Positions 40,852 through 48,720 of a stretch of DNA of 56,808 nucleotides are shown piece by piece. Each line of letters starts with the position of its first letter. Position 1 is the stretch's first letter. A model generated the notes under the pieces. The model saw nothing but the letters and a program-made list of their open reading frames with translations, was not told where the DNA came from and searched no databases. The stretch is from a virus. The DNA lies in the IMG/VR virus record IMGVR_UViG_3300042448_001281, positions 1-56,808 of that record; one strand, written 5' to 3'. The position numbers and the translations under genes are program-made.

Positions 40852-41579
40852 AAGTTTTAGTTATAGGAGATAGTTGTACGGATGTATTTGTATATGGCTA
40901 TTGTAAACGATTATGTCCCGAAGGACCTATACCAATATTTGAACCGAGTAGAACAATTACAAATATGGGGATGGCGGGTAATGTAGTTGCTAATCTTAAA
41001 TCATTGGGTGCAGAGAAAGTTGAATTGGTTACTAACAAAGAACAAATAACAAAGACAAGATATGTTGAGGAAAAGGCAAATCATCTAATTATTAGAATTG
41101 ATAGTAATGATAAGGTTAGTAATTCATTTGATATTAAAAGAGTTCCATTTGGTGATTATGATGCAGTAATTGTAAGTGATTACGATAAGGGATATTTAAC
41201 ATATGATGATTTAGAAAAAATATCAGAATCACATCCACTTACTTTTATTGATACCAAAAAACCAATAAACGATAAAATGAAAGGATACTCATTCATTAAG
41301 ATAAATGAGTGGGAATGGGAACAATGTAAAGATGCAAATTACGAAGATTGGAATGATAAATTAATAGTTACAATGAGTGAAAGAGGTGCAATGTATAATG
41401 GTATAACGTATCCTGTAAACAATGATATTGAAGTAAGAGATTTAAGTGGTGCAGGTGATACATTTATGGCAAGTTTAGTAATTAGTTATTTAAAAACAAC
41501 AAGTATAGAACGTAGTATTCAGTTTGCAAATGATTGTGCAACAAAAGTAGTTCAAAAAAGAGGAGTAGTTACACTATGA
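40848..41579 (+). CDS. PfkB-family sugar kinase, HldE/RfaE-like
   Basis: The N-terminus (V-I-G-D-S-C-T-D-V-F-V-Y-G) and the active-site loop G-A-G-D-T-F at 201-206 mark the PfkB family. The R-L-C-P-E-G-P-I-P-I-F-E-P and N-M-G-M-A-G-N-V-V-A-N-L segments point to the heptose-7-phosphate kinase (HldE/RfaE) type. At 243 aa it lacks the C-terminal nucleotidyltransferase part. It may phosphorylate a sugar for glycan synthesis. ATGA couples it to the next gene. Confidence 0.75.
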   Translation: MKVLVIGDSCTDVFVYGYCKRLCPEGPIPIFEPSRTITNMGMAGNVVANLKSLGAEKVELVTNKEQITKTRYVEEKANHLIIRIDSNDKVSNSFDIKRVPFGDYDAVIVSDYDKGYLTYDDLEKISESHPLTFIDTKKPINDKMKGYSFIKINEWEWEQCKDANYEDWNDKLIVTMSERGAMYNGITYPVNNDIEVRDLSGAGDTFMASLVISYLKTTSIERSIQFANDCATKVVQKRGVVTL

Positions 41580-41746
41580 CAGATACAATAATATCTAAAC
41601 TAATTAAGGATAATTTAGTTATTGAAATAACTGATAATGGTATAATATTATCAATTAATGAAATTAATTCAATTAAAATTAATTCAATTAATGATATTAC
41701 AGATGATTTAATAGCTAAATTATTAGAAAACAACAATAATAGATAA
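41576..41746 (+). CDS. Hypothetical small protein (56 aa)
   Basis: Ile/Asn-rich (I-N-E-I-N-S-I-K-I-N-S-I-N-D). The ATGA overlap with the kinase gene gives the start. The low-complexity content may point to a short coil. Function unknown. Confidence 0.45.
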   Translation: MTDTIISKLIKDNLVIEITDNGIILSINEINSIKINSINDITDDLIAKLLENNNNR

Positions 41747-41784
41747 AATCTTTATATTTATAATAAACAAAAAAGGATAAGAAT

Positions 41785-42063
41785 ATGCTACATACTGATA
41801 TGTTTGATTCATTTCAAATGCAAGACAAAAACGAAGTTTTAGTAAGTCAAAACAAATATGGTGTTTTGGTTCTAAATCAAAATAATGAGTGGATTCCTAC
41901 TGAAATCTATGAAGAAGATTTTCCAAAATACAATGTAATATCTGATATTTTAGATTACGAAAATGCTGAAGATTTAAAAGAAAGTGCAGAAGAATTAGCT
42001 ACTGTAATTGCACCTATGTGGCCTTTAGTAGAAGAAGTTGATAAATTCATACCAAGTATTTAG
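41785..42063 (+). CDS. Hypothetical acidic protein
   Basis: 92 residues, D/E-rich (E-D-F-P-K-Y-N-V-I-S-D-I-L-D-Y-E-N-A-E-D). No family recognised. A terminator follows, so it is the last gene of the unit. Confidence 0.55.
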   Translation: MLHTDMFDSFQMQDKNEVLVSQNKYGVLVLNQNNEWIPTEIYEEDFPKYNVISDILDYENAEDLKESAEELATVIAPMWPLVEEVDKFIPSI

Positions 42064-42093
42064 TTATAATACTAAATATTTAAACTTAATACG

Positions 42094-42130
42094 ATACCAT
42101 TATTCAACTTTAGAATAGTGGTATTTTTTT
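42094..42130 (+). terminator. Rho-independent terminator
   Basis: ATACCATTATTC (42094-42105) pairs with GAATAGTGGTAT (42113-42124) with one G-T pair; seven T follow. Confidence 0.85.
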
Positions 42131-42152
42131 ATACAAAATATGTTCAATAATT

Positions 42153-42184
42153 TTTTGAATTTATTAAAAAAATAGTTATATTTG
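42153..42184 (+). promoter_or_regulatory. Bacteroidota-type promoter, leaderless
   Basis: TTTG at 42153-42156 and TATATTTG at 42177-42184, spacing 20 nt. The ATG at 42188 is 3 nt past the box. A TTG at 42182 lies inside the box and cannot be the start. Confidence 0.7.
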
Positions 42185-42187
42185 ATT

Positions 42188-42421
42188 ATGAATATCTTTA
42201 GAAAAATAAAACAATTCTTTATACCGGAGTGGCACACCTTCCTTTTGAAGAATGATGATAAACTAGAATTAAGAGTATATCGTAATGGTATACGGGTTTC
42301 TTTTACTGATTTGTATAAAACAAAAAGAGGAAGTAAAATCTTAAAAGAATATTTAGATGAACAACAAAGAAAAGAAAGTGAAAGGAAGAAAAGTAATTCA
42401 AAAGAAAGTAAAGATTTATAG
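42188..42421 (+). CDS. Hypothetical basic protein
   Basis: 77 residues with a K-I-K-Q-F-F-I-P-E-W head and an R-K-E-S-E-R-K-K-S-N-S-K-E-S-K tail. No family recognised. The mRNA appears leaderless. Confidence 0.55.
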   Translation: MNIFRKIKQFFIPEWHTFLLKNDDKLELRVYRNGIRVSFTDLYKTKRGSKILKEYLDEQQRKESERKKSNSKESKDL

Positions 42422-42435
42422 AAAAACTACATAAT

Positions 42436-42636
42436 ATGTTTCTATTAAATAGACAATTGATGCGGTTTAATGATAAATTATATATCGTTAAAAAAACAAT
42501 CAATGCAGAACGAATACAAGATTTGGAATTGGCAAAAAAATACTATGGGGCCGATTATGTATTAAGACCTAAAACATCCAACGATTATATATTTTTAGAA
42601 ACAATAGAAGATTTAGAATATGAAACAACCACTTAG
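42436..42636 (+). CDS. Hypothetical small protein
   Basis: 66 residues, alpha/beta (L-Y-I-V-K-K-T-I-N-A-E-R-I-Q-D). Overlaps the next gene by 17 nt. No family recognised. Confidence 0.5.
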   Translation: MFLLNRQLMRFNDKLYIVKKTINAERIQDLELAKKYYGADYVLRPKTSNDYIFLETIEDLEYETTT

Positions 42637-42775
42637 TCAAAAAGATATGTTATTAAAAAACATAATGAAATCGGAAAGTAAAGTACAAAACAAAATGGGT
42701 AAAACTACAACCAATGGTAAATTAAATACCAAAGGTAATATTGATGTAAAGGCAAAGAATAGAAAATCACAATAA
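42620..42775 (+). CDS. Small basic protein (51 aa)
   Basis: Lys/Asn/Thr-rich (K-M-G-K-T-T-T-N-G-K-L-N-T-K-G-N). It fills the gap before a promoter and starts inside the previous gene. Disordered look; function unknown. Confidence 0.4.
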   Translation: MKQPLSQKDMLLKNIMKSESKVQNKMGKTTTNGKLNTKGNIDVKAKNRKSQ

Positions 42776-42778
42776 TAT

Positions 42779-42809
42779 TTTGTATTTGTGGTAAAATGTA
42801 GTATCTTTA
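42779..42809 (+). promoter_or_regulatory. Bacteroidota-type promoter, leaderless
   Basis: TTTG at 42779-42782 and TATCTTTA at 42802-42809, spacing 19 nt. The ATG at 42814 is 4 nt past the box. Confidence 0.6.
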
Positions 42810-42813
42810 TGAT

Positions 42814-43068
42814 ATGAAGCAATGGAATAAAAAAGTTTTCTTAAAAACAATGTTTGATGTATTGAAAGATAGCGACTTTATGGAAGGCGTTATGTTAGAG
42901 TTATTGGAATTTTATAGAGATAATACGGATGAACAAAATAGATTAGAATTTGATGAAACTATGTTAGATGATTTACTTGAAAAGAGTATTGAACTAGAAT
43001 GGTATGAGGTAAGTGCAAGATTACATAAACATATTCAAAATATTAATGAAAATGTCACTACAAATTGA
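42814..43068 (+). CDS. Hypothetical acidic helical protein
   Basis: 84 residues, helices rich in Asp/Glu (F-D-E-T-M-L-D-D-L-L-E-K). No family recognised. Overlaps the next gene. Confidence 0.55.
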   Translation: MKQWNKKVFLKTMFDVLKDSDFMEGVMLELLEFYRDNTDEQNRLEFDETMLDDLLEKSIELEWYEVSARLHKHIQNINENVTTN

Positions 43069-43261
43069 TGAGGATGGATTCTATATAATAGATGATCCTA
43101 AACAAATGAAAGAATGGTATAGAATGACAGACCTTTCACATATAGAGAGGTTAGCATTAAAAAGTGAAATGAATCCCAAACCAAAGAAAGTGGTCAAAAC
43201 CACAAAGAAAATAGAAACACCGGAACAAACGGATTTCGATAAATGGTTTAATTATAAATAA
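43052..43261 (+). CDS. Hypothetical protein
   Basis: The ATG at 43052 (M-S-L-Q-I-D-E-D-G-F) is chosen over 43013, since it gives a normal 17-nt overlap. 69 residues; the end D-F-D-K-W-F-N-Y-K and a K-P-K-K-V-V-K-T-T-K-K linker are basic. No family recognised. Confidence 0.5.
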   Translation: MSLQIDEDGFYIIDDPKQMKEWYRMTDLSHIERLALKSEMNPKPKKVVKTTKKIETPEQTDFDKWFNYK

Positions 43262-43280
43262 TTAGTATTAAAAAGAAGTT

Positions 43281-43820
43281 ATGTTTGATAAGTTAGTAGA
43301 TTTATTAGTTAGATTTAGTATGGATATATTACCATTTGTTATTGTAGAACAATGGAATGGTGCAGTACAATTAAGATATGGAAAGTTTATAAAAGTATTA
43401 TATCCTGGTATTCATTTTAAGATACCATTTTTTGATTCTATTGTTGAATGTCCTGTTATTACACAGTCGGTCAACTTACCCTCACAAACCCTAACTACAT
43501 TAGACGAACAAAGTATTGTATTGAAATCAATTATCAGATACAAAGTAAGTAACATACAAACTTATTTATTAGGTGTGATGCACGCAAACGATGTCCTAAT
43601 TGATACGACACAAGGAATGATTAGAGATGTAGTAGAGTTAACAACATGGGATGATTTGGTGGATGTGAACGAAACAATAACCAATAAAGTAAAAGAATAT
43701 GTAGTAAGGTGGGGAATAGAAGTCGAAGCAGTAACAATAACAGATTTGGGAATTGTAAAAAGTTTCCGTATATTTGGAGATGAAGGGCATAAAACAACAA
43801 TATTACCAACCGATATATAA
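43281..43820 (+). CDS. SPFH/Band 7 (stomatin-like) protein
   Basis: The start has a short hydrophobic anchor (L-V-R-F-S-M-D-I-L-P-F-V-I-V). The SPFH core is clear: G-A-V-Q-L-R-Y-G-K, Y-P-G-I-H-F-K-I-P-F-F-D, then L-D-E-Q-S-I-V-L-K-S-I-I-R-Y-K-V, then I-R-D-V-V. The 179-aa protein lacks the long C-terminal coiled coil of host stomatins. SPFH proteins organise membranes and modulate proteases. A phage copy may compete with or guard host membrane complexes; this is inference. Confidence 0.8.
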   Translation: MFDKLVDLLVRFSMDILPFVIVEQWNGAVQLRYGKFIKVLYPGIHFKIPFFDSIVECPVITQSVNLPSQTLTTLDEQSIVLKSIIRYKVSNIQTYLLGVMHANDVLIDTTQGMIRDVVELTTWDDLVDVNETITNKVKEYVVRWGIEVEAVTITDLGIVKSFRIFGDEGHKTTILPTDI

Positions 43821-43823
43821 CTT

Positions 43824-44015
43824 ATGGAAAAACAATACGCAAAACAAATAATAGAATGGGCAGAAACAGCAAAAGAAACATTAACCCTTCGTAAAGAAAT
43901 CATAATAGATGAAACTATAACTAATGAAAAATTAGGTGAGATAGTTCGTATGATGTATAACGCAAAAGTAAGAGCAGAAAACGATTCAATTGAAAGGTGT
44001 AAACAATTTATATAA
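43824..44015 (+). CDS. Hypothetical small helical protein
   Basis: 63 residues, helical, Glu/Lys-rich. Starts 3 nt after the SPFH gene and overlaps the next by one base. Possibly replaces the missing coil of the SPFH protein, but this is a guess. Confidence 0.5.
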   Translation: MEKQYAKQIIEWAETAKETLTLRKEIIIDETITNEKLGEIVRMMYNAKVRAENDSIERCKQFI

Positions 44016-44848
44016 TGAATAAACATAACATAGAAATAGTATATAGTAATGGATGTTCACATAGTGCGGCCGGTGGATTAGAATTAGTTAGAACAATAGA
44101 TGATAAAAAAACACTAATAACTGATGTTTATAAAGAAAAATATAATGTAAGTTGGAAAACACAAGAAGATGCAACTTATATAGCACATTTAGCAACTTTA
44201 TTAGGTGGAATTGAATATGTAGCAGATGCAGCAAGTGGTGGTGGTAGTGGTAGAGTAATTAGATTGGCATATGATTTTGTAAAAAGAAATTGGGATAAAA
44301 AAGATAAGTTATTTTTAGTTTTAGAGTTTCCATGTTTCTTCCAACGAATGGATGTATTTTCAGTTAAATTAGATAGTTGGATGGTAGTAAATCAATCATT
44401 CAGTAATTCAGGCAGAAGAAATCATTTATACGCAACTAGAAAATACTTTTTAGATGAATTTAGTAGTGATACACAAAAAATAGATGGTGATAAAGAACTT
44501 ACTACATATTTAGATAACTTTACTAGAATTGATGTTGAAGAACAAAAATTGATAAGAGAAATTGAAACATTTTTATCTTTTTTAAAATTCAATAATATTA
44601 AACACATATGGTTTGAAGGTGATAAAAGTATTCAAACCAAAATAAATCCTGATCTTTTAAAAGATGAATTGAGAATTTATGATGAACTTGGTTATCATAA
44701 TGATTTCCATGGTTGGATAAGAAAACACAACCTAACTATAAAAGATGAATTAGAAGGATTGAGTACCGATTTACATCCTGGTTATTTCGGACACAAAAAA
44801 TTCGCAGATATACTATATGAACATATTAATAAAAAATATAATATGTAA
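44015..44848 (+). CDS. SGNH-hydrolase-like protein (divergent)
   Basis: Block I is N-G-C-S-H-S-A-A-G-G; the block III region is S-G-G-G-S-G-R-V-I-R; the strand is L-F-L-V-L-E-F-P; the end D-L-H-P-G-Y-F-G-H-K-K-F holds an Asp/His pair. It is most like the 4248 protein. The gene ends before a terminator. Confidence 0.6.
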   Translation: MNKHNIEIVYSNGCSHSAAGGLELVRTIDDKKTLITDVYKEKYNVSWKTQEDATYIAHLATLLGGIEYVADAASGGGSGRVIRLAYDFVKRNWDKKDKLFLVLEFPCFFQRMDVFSVKLDSWMVVNQSFSNSGRRNHLYATRKYFLDEFSSDTQKIDGDKELTTYLDNFTRIDVEEQKLIREIETFLSFLKFNNIKHIWFEGDKSIQTKINPDLLKDELRIYDELGYHNDFHGWIRKHNLTIKDELEGLSTDLHPGYFGHKKFADILYEHINKKYNM

Positions 44849-44898
44849 CTGATATATAGAAAAAATATAATATGTTGAACCCTCTCAAACGCAATAGC

Positions 44899-44930
44899 AA
44901 TAGGTAGTCTTAAAAAACTACCTATTTTTG
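44899..44930 (+). terminator. Rho-independent terminator
   Basis: AATAGGTAGT (44899-44908) pairs with ACTACCTATT (44917-44926); T run follows and leads into the next promoter. Confidence 0.88.
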
Positions 44931-44961
44931 TTGGAAAAATGGGTATTTTTTCGTATCTTTA
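44931..44961 (+). promoter_or_regulatory. Bacteroidota-type promoter
   Basis: TTG at 44931-44933 and TATCTTTA at 44954-44961, spacing 20 nt. An ATG at 44939 lies inside the promoter and is not used. Confidence 0.75.
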
Positions 44962-44986
44962 TATAGTAAACAATAAAGAATATAAT

Positions 44987-45556
44987 ATGAAAAACTTAAT
45001 TATAATAGGACATCCTGATAAAAGAAGTTTTTGCTACAATGGTATAATGAAAACTATTCAACAAACTTTAAAATTGAATAAAGAGGAAACATGTGTAGTT
45101 GATTTATACAAAGATAATATAACATTCCAATTTACAAAGGATACTATCAAACGATATAAAGAGTTAATAACTTGGGCAGATAGAATTTATATTATATCTC
45201 CTGTTTGGTGGTTTAGATGTACACCGGCAATGGAAGCATTTTTTGACCAGATATTTACACCAGGTTTTGCATATAAGTTTACACCTGTTACAAAATTGTA
45301 TGGATATCCAACACCTTTGTTAAGTAATAAGAAAGTTAGAACATATCTTACACATGGAGCACCTGCATTACCTGTATTAACTATGTATTTCAATTCAGTT
45401 AAACTTAGGTTGGTGATGGGTGTGTATTCATTTGTATTTGGTTGGTTTAAAACAAAGACTCGTCAATTTTGGAGTGTACCTTTTGTTTCTCAAAATGAAA
45501 GATTGGTATATTTGGAGAAAGTGAAAGAGGATATTAAGAAAGATCTTAAATCATAA
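44987..45556 (+). CDS. Flavodoxin-fold NAD(P)H oxidoreductase (KefF/MdaB-like)
   Basis: The flavin-binding start is I-I-G-H-P-D-K-R-S-F, and the second site is Y-I-I-S-P-V-W-W-F-R-C-T-P-A-M-E-A-F-F-D-Q, both typical of the Flavodoxin_2 family. T-H-G-A-P matches its third loop. At 189 aa it is a full-length small quinone reductase. The start at 44987 is forced by the promoter position. Possible electron partner for the ferredoxin at 13623, but these are 31 kb apart. Confidence 0.82.
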   Translation: MKNLIIIGHPDKRSFCYNGIMKTIQQTLKLNKEETCVVDLYKDNITFQFTKDTIKRYKELITWADRIYIISPVWWFRCTPAMEAFFDQIFTPGFAYKFTPVTKLYGYPTPLLSNKKVRTYLTHGAPALPVLTMYFNSVKLRLVMGVYSFVFGWFKTKTRQFWSVPFVSQNERLVYLEKVKEDIKKDLKS

Positions 45557-45557
45557 T

Positions 45558-46100
45558 ATGAAGCAGTGGGTGTGTAGTATATGTAATGGTGATACATCTA
45601 ATACTGATTATGATTATTTAATTGATTATGACCATATAAGTTGTCACTTAGGAGTATGGGGTGGAAAGGATGTACCAACACACAAAGATAAACTAAAAAC
45701 CGGATTTATGAAAATAAAAGGTTGGGAAAAATTGAGTGGGTTTACTTATAAAGGATATACAATCATCAATCCAATCCATAATGCAGAGGAAACAAAGTAT
45801 ATGGCAACAATATTAAATTTAAACTTACCACAAAAACCCAAATGGGAGTTATCGGTATTGACACCTACCCACAAATTTCTATCGGGTATGTCTAGAAATG
45901 CAGATACATTTTTTATATCAATGTGGGATGATAGAAAATTTAGTACCACCCGCGAAATAACAAAACAAGGAATGAAGCAAATTTCATTTTTTAGAGTTAC
46001 ATTTGAGGAAATGATAGATGAAATATTGAAAATACAATTAACATCAGCACCAACATATGGTAGCAGTTCATATCAAAACACACCAACAAATCCTTTTTAA
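45558..46100 (+). CDS. Hypothetical protein with Cys pair
   Basis: 180 residues. C-S-I-C-N-G-D near the start and a later C-H-L-G-V-W-G-G-K-D could bind zinc. No family recognised. The start is 1 nt after the flavodoxin gene. Confidence 0.55.
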   Translation: MKQWVCSICNGDTSNTDYDYLIDYDHISCHLGVWGGKDVPTHKDKLKTGFMKIKGWEKLSGFTYKGYTIINPIHNAEETKYMATILNLNLPQKPKWELSVLTPTHKFLSGMSRNADTFFISMWDDRKFSTTREITKQGMKQISFFRVTFEEMIDEILKIQLTSAPTYGSSSYQNTPTNPF

Positions 46101-46101
46101 T

Positions 46102-46368
46102 ATGAGATTCAAATATAAAATTAACTTAGAAATAGATGTAGATTTCGATGCACCTTTATTGGGTACTGATACTACAAAAGGCAAACGAAGCAGAACTGAT
46201 ATGATTGCAAAGGCGGCATTAGCTGAAATGATTAAATTCAAAACTACGTCATATGTGGGGTTGGATAGACTGATTGATGAAGATAATTTAAAAGGAACAA
46301 TCAAAGGTAGTATTATGTTACGTTCACATAAAATGTTAGATGAAGATAAAAAACTAAATAAGTTATGA
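46102..46368 (+). CDS. Hypothetical protein
   Basis: 88 residues from the ATG at 46102, just after the previous stop. Beta start (K-I-N-L-E-I-D-V-D-F-D-A-P) and basic helices. No family recognised. Confidence 0.5.
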   Translation: MRFKYKINLEIDVDFDAPLLGTDTTKGKRSRTDMIAKAALAEMIKFKTTSYVGLDRLIDEDNLKGTIKGSIMLRSHKMLDEDKKLNKL

Positions 46369-46604
46369 TAGTATTATTAATAGCATCATTTATGATAGGT
46401 TGGTTAGTTGGTGCAAAACAAGAACAAAAAAGACTTGCAAAATATGGTACAATCGGTACAAAACCAAAAACACAAACCGATTATCAAAGAGAGCATGCAA
46501 AAATACCACCTTGTGTTGGACATGAATTAGAATCTCAAAAAGAAATTGAGAAAGCAGATATTGATTTTATGTATAAGTGGATACGAGAAAAAAGCGGTAA
46601 ATAA
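46365..46604 (+). CDS. Small membrane protein
   Basis: One helix at the N-terminus (I-V-L-L-I-A-S-F-M-I-G-W-L-V-G) and a charged tail (79 aa). Overlaps on both sides. Function unknown. Confidence 0.5.
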   Translation: MIVLLIASFMIGWLVGAKQEQKRLAKYGTIGTKPKTQTDYQREHAKIPPCVGHELESQKEIEKADIDFMYKWIREKSGK

Positions 46605-46873
46605 TGATAGTAATACAAAATAGTGAAGCAATTGTTAGACGTGATTTAGAAGATGATTGGTATGTATTGAATATAAAGAAAGGTTACAATAAATACTACA
46701 TTAATCTAACAAAATCCGGTGAAATGTTATTTAAAAATTGTGAGTTGAGTAGGCAAATGAATGAAGGAGGCAGTTATATGTTAAAATGTGGAACTGAATA
46801 TATCTTATTAACTAAACCACAAATAGGTGATATGAAATATATTTTACAATGTTTAAATACTTTTATATGCTAA
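46604..46873 (+). CDS. M-L-x-I-K-N family protein, copy 1 (divergent)
   Basis: Starts M-I-V-I-Q-N-S-E-A-I, has a beta-rich middle and ends in a helix after E-Y-I-L-L-T-K-P-Q-I-G-D. It fits the family layout of a short N-terminal motif, strands, a W/L-L segment and a C-terminal helix. It overlaps copy 2 by 7 nt. Confidence 0.55.
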   Translation: MIVIQNSEAIVRRDLEDDWYVLNIKKGYNKYYINLTKSGEMLFKNCELSRQMNEGGSYMLKCGTEYILLTKPQIGDMKYILQCLNTFIC

Positions 46874-47169
46874 CAATAAAGAACTACAATGTGATAAATG
46901 GAAGAACATTAGGTAACGATGGACATAAAATTGTAGGTGTTGATGAATTACCAACACAATATACTATAATTTGTTATGATAATAAAAATCCAAGATTTAC
47001 AATATGTTTAGAACGAATGGGTATCAATAATAATTATGAATTATGGATGAGGCAACCATCACCAAAACCATCCCGTAGAGTTAAAACTAAAAGAATGTTT
47101 ATACCAAAAGATGATATTAAAAACAAATGGATATTGTTAGAACATATAGACGATTTACTACTTAAATAA
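46867..47169 (+). CDS. M-L-x-I-K-N family protein, copy 2
   Basis: From the ATG at 46867 it reads M-L-T-I-K-N-Y-N-V-I. The C-terminal helix follows R-M-F-I-P-K-D-D-I-K. The upstream ATG at 46849 lies in copy 1. Function unknown. Confidence 0.6.
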   Translation: MLTIKNYNVINGRTLGNDGHKIVGVDELPTQYTIICYDNKNPRFTICLERMGINNNYELWMRQPSPKPSRRVKTKRMFIPKDDIKNKWILLEHIDDLLLK

Positions 47170-47261
47170 TGTACGAAAAACAAACAATACTATATGTGGT
47201 GTGTATAATGATTGCATACATTTGGTATTTGTATGATACGAATAAAGATAAAAGAAAATAA
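47169..47261 (+). CDS. Small membrane peptide (30 aa)
   Basis: Helix L-Y-V-V-C-I-M-I-A-Y-I-W-Y-L with basic tail K-D-K-R-K. It overlaps copy 2 by one base and ends 1 nt before the next gene. Confidence 0.4.
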   Translation: MYEKQTILYVVCIMIAYIWYLYDTNKDKRK

Positions 47262-47262
47262 T

Positions 47263-47391
47263 ATGCATCCTTTTACAATAGTATTAATAATAGTGGGAAT
47301 AGCAAATGGGTTGAATATATGGTATATGATTCGAAGTAGAAGATTACACAATTTATGTATTAAAAGACGAAAAGAAAATAAAAAGAAATAA
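47263..47391 (+). CDS. Small membrane protein (42 aa)
   Basis: Helix F-T-I-V-L-I-I-V-G-I-A-N-G-L-N-I-W then R-S-R-R-L and a Lys-rich tail. Similar in type to the 30-aa peptide before it. Confidence 0.45.
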   Translation: MHPFTIVLIIVGIANGLNIWYMIRSRRLHNLCIKRRKENKKK

Positions 47392-47394
47392 TTT

Positions 47395-47655
47395 ATGATT
47401 AACCTAAATGAAATAATTAATGGTTGGGCAAATGTTATTAAAGATAGAATAGGAACATTGGACCCGAATATAAAACAAATGGCAGAGAATAGATTGATAT
47501 TATGTAATTCTTGTCATATGAGAATAGGGAATAGTTGTAGCACTAAAAATGTTGGAATAAACGAAATAACAAAAAAAGAAACAAACGGATGTGGATGTAA
47601 TATATCTGCAAAAACTTTAAGTCCGGATAGTAAGTGCCCATTGAGTAAGTGGTAA
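47395..47655 (+). CDS. Cys-rich zinc-binding protein
   Basis: Cys at 37, 40, 48, 66, 68 and 81 in the order C-N-S-C, C, C-G-C, C-P. The A-E-N-R-L-I-L-C-N-S-C-H-M-R region is typical of a small phage family whose role is unknown. Confidence 0.6.
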   Translation: MINLNEIINGWANVIKDRIGTLDPNIKQMAENRLILCNSCHMRIGNSCSTKNVGINEITKKETNGCGCNISAKTLSPDSKCPLSKW

Positions 47656-47678
47656 TTAAATAATTTAAATTAAATAAT

Positions 47679-47900
47679 ATGAAAATAGAGTTTAGTATGT
47701 TCAGTAATTTCAGGTCACTAATTGGATTTGAAATAGAACGCAATGGTGCAGTTAGAAAAGATAAAAACGATAGTCCGGTATTTCAAAGGACAGTAGAAAT
47801 TACAATTGGTTTCTTATTTGGATATCTGTCACTTAACTTTGATTTGGGAAATGCGGTATCAATAGAGAAATTAATTACCGAACATAAAGATTTGTTATAG
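47679..47900 (+). CDS. Hypothetical small protein
   Basis: 73 residues with F-G-Y-L-S-L-N-F-D-L-G near the end. No family recognised. Confidence 0.5.
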   Translation: MKIEFSMFSNFRSLIGFEIERNGAVRKDKNDSPVFQRTVEITIGFLFGYLSLNFDLGNAVSIEKLITEHKDLL

Positions 47901-47901
47901 T

Positions 47902-48369
47902 ATGTTAAAGATTAAAAATAGTATATTAATATTTTCAATTATACTAATATTCACATCTTGTCAAAAAAGAATTGATTATTCAACGGATATTAATAAGTTA
48001 AAAGCAGAGATAGAACTTTTAAAACAAAGTAATGTAAAATATGAAAATGATTTGAGTGTATTAAAAACACAAGTTAATCTATTTAAATTACAAATGGATT
48101 CTATAAAAATCCAAACGGATTCAATTCAAATAAAATTGAAAAATGTAGACAAATCAATATCGAACATTTATACAATAATAGAAACTATTAATAAGTTAAT
48201 GTTGGAAATTAATATAAAAATATATGATTTACAATATCAATTAGAACAAAATAGATTTGAATATTATAGAATAGTAAGTGCCTTAGTTGATATCATAGAT
48301 AATATTGGTTTGTTAAACAGAGAAGTTTCAGGATTGATAGAGGCAGTTCAAAATCTACAAAAAAAATAA
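47902..48369 (+). CDS. Coiled-coil lipoprotein
   Basis: The lipobox Cys is at residue 20 (I-F-T-S-C). The rest is a long coiled coil with heptads of Ile/Leu (L-K-A-E-I-E-L-L-K-Q-S-N). The layout recalls phage Rz1/spanin-type or envelope coil proteins. Despite an M-L-K-I-K-N start it is not part of the small family, as the rest differs. Confidence 0.65.
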   Translation: MLKIKNSILIFSIILIFTSCQKRIDYSTDINKLKAEIELLKQSNVKYENDLSVLKTQVNLFKLQMDSIKIQTDSIQIKLKNVDKSISNIYTIIETINKLMLEINIKIYDLQYQLEQNRFEYYRIVSALVDIIDNIGLLNREVSGLIEAVQNLQKK

Positions 48370-48371
48370 CT

Positions 48372-48641
48372 ATGTTAACAATACAAAATCCACAAAAATT
48401 AATTGGGGAAAAATATAATGAAACATTTACTATCATTGGGGTTAAAGAACATAAACATCATTACGAATTTACATTAGGATATGATGCGAGTATAAAACCG
48501 GCAGTAGAAACAATATTACTACATAGAAAGCAAACCGATAACGGAATGTATGTAATGGAATACAATAGTAAAACACTTTGGTTAAACAAAGATGAATTTG
48601 ATACGATAGATAAGATTATAATTTGTATGCAAACAATATAG
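48372..48641 (+). CDS. M-L-x-I-K-N family protein, copy 3
   Basis: Starts M-L-T-I-Q-N-P-Q-K-L. It has V-K-E-H-K-H-H-Y-E-F-T-L and ends K-T-L-W-L-N-K-D-E-F-D then a helix. The W-L-N-K segment matches W-L-L-P in copy 4. Confidence 0.6.
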   Translation: MLTIQNPQKLIGEKYNETFTIIGVKEHKHHYEFTLGYDASIKPAVETILLHRKQTDNGMYVMEYNSKTLWLNKDEFDTIDKIIICMQTI

Positions 48642-48690
48642 TACACTTTTTGGTGGGGCGGGGGTTGGGGGAAAAAAGTGTCGTTGGGAA
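48642..48690 (+). other. G-rich hairpin with quadruplex potential
   Basis: ACACTTTTT (48643-48651) pairs with AAAAAGTGT (48673-48681). The loop is GGTGGGGCGGGGGTTGGGGG, with four G runs and another GGG at 48686-48688. Such a G-rich tract stands out in this AT-rich sequence. Confidence 0.5.
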
Positions 48691-48720
48691 ATTTTTTTGA
48701 TAGTATAAATCATATATACA

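Noticed and set aside
43562-44026. Minus-strand ORF of 154 codons
   Set aside because: It runs opposite the clear SPFH gene and the next small gene; no family features.
44939-44986. Longer start for the flavodoxin-fold gene
   Set aside because: The ATG at 44939 lies between the two promoter elements, so it cannot be on the mRNA.
47902-48369. Extra member of the M-L-x-I-K-N family
   Set aside because: The start looks similar by chance; the protein is a lipoprotein with a long coiled coil.
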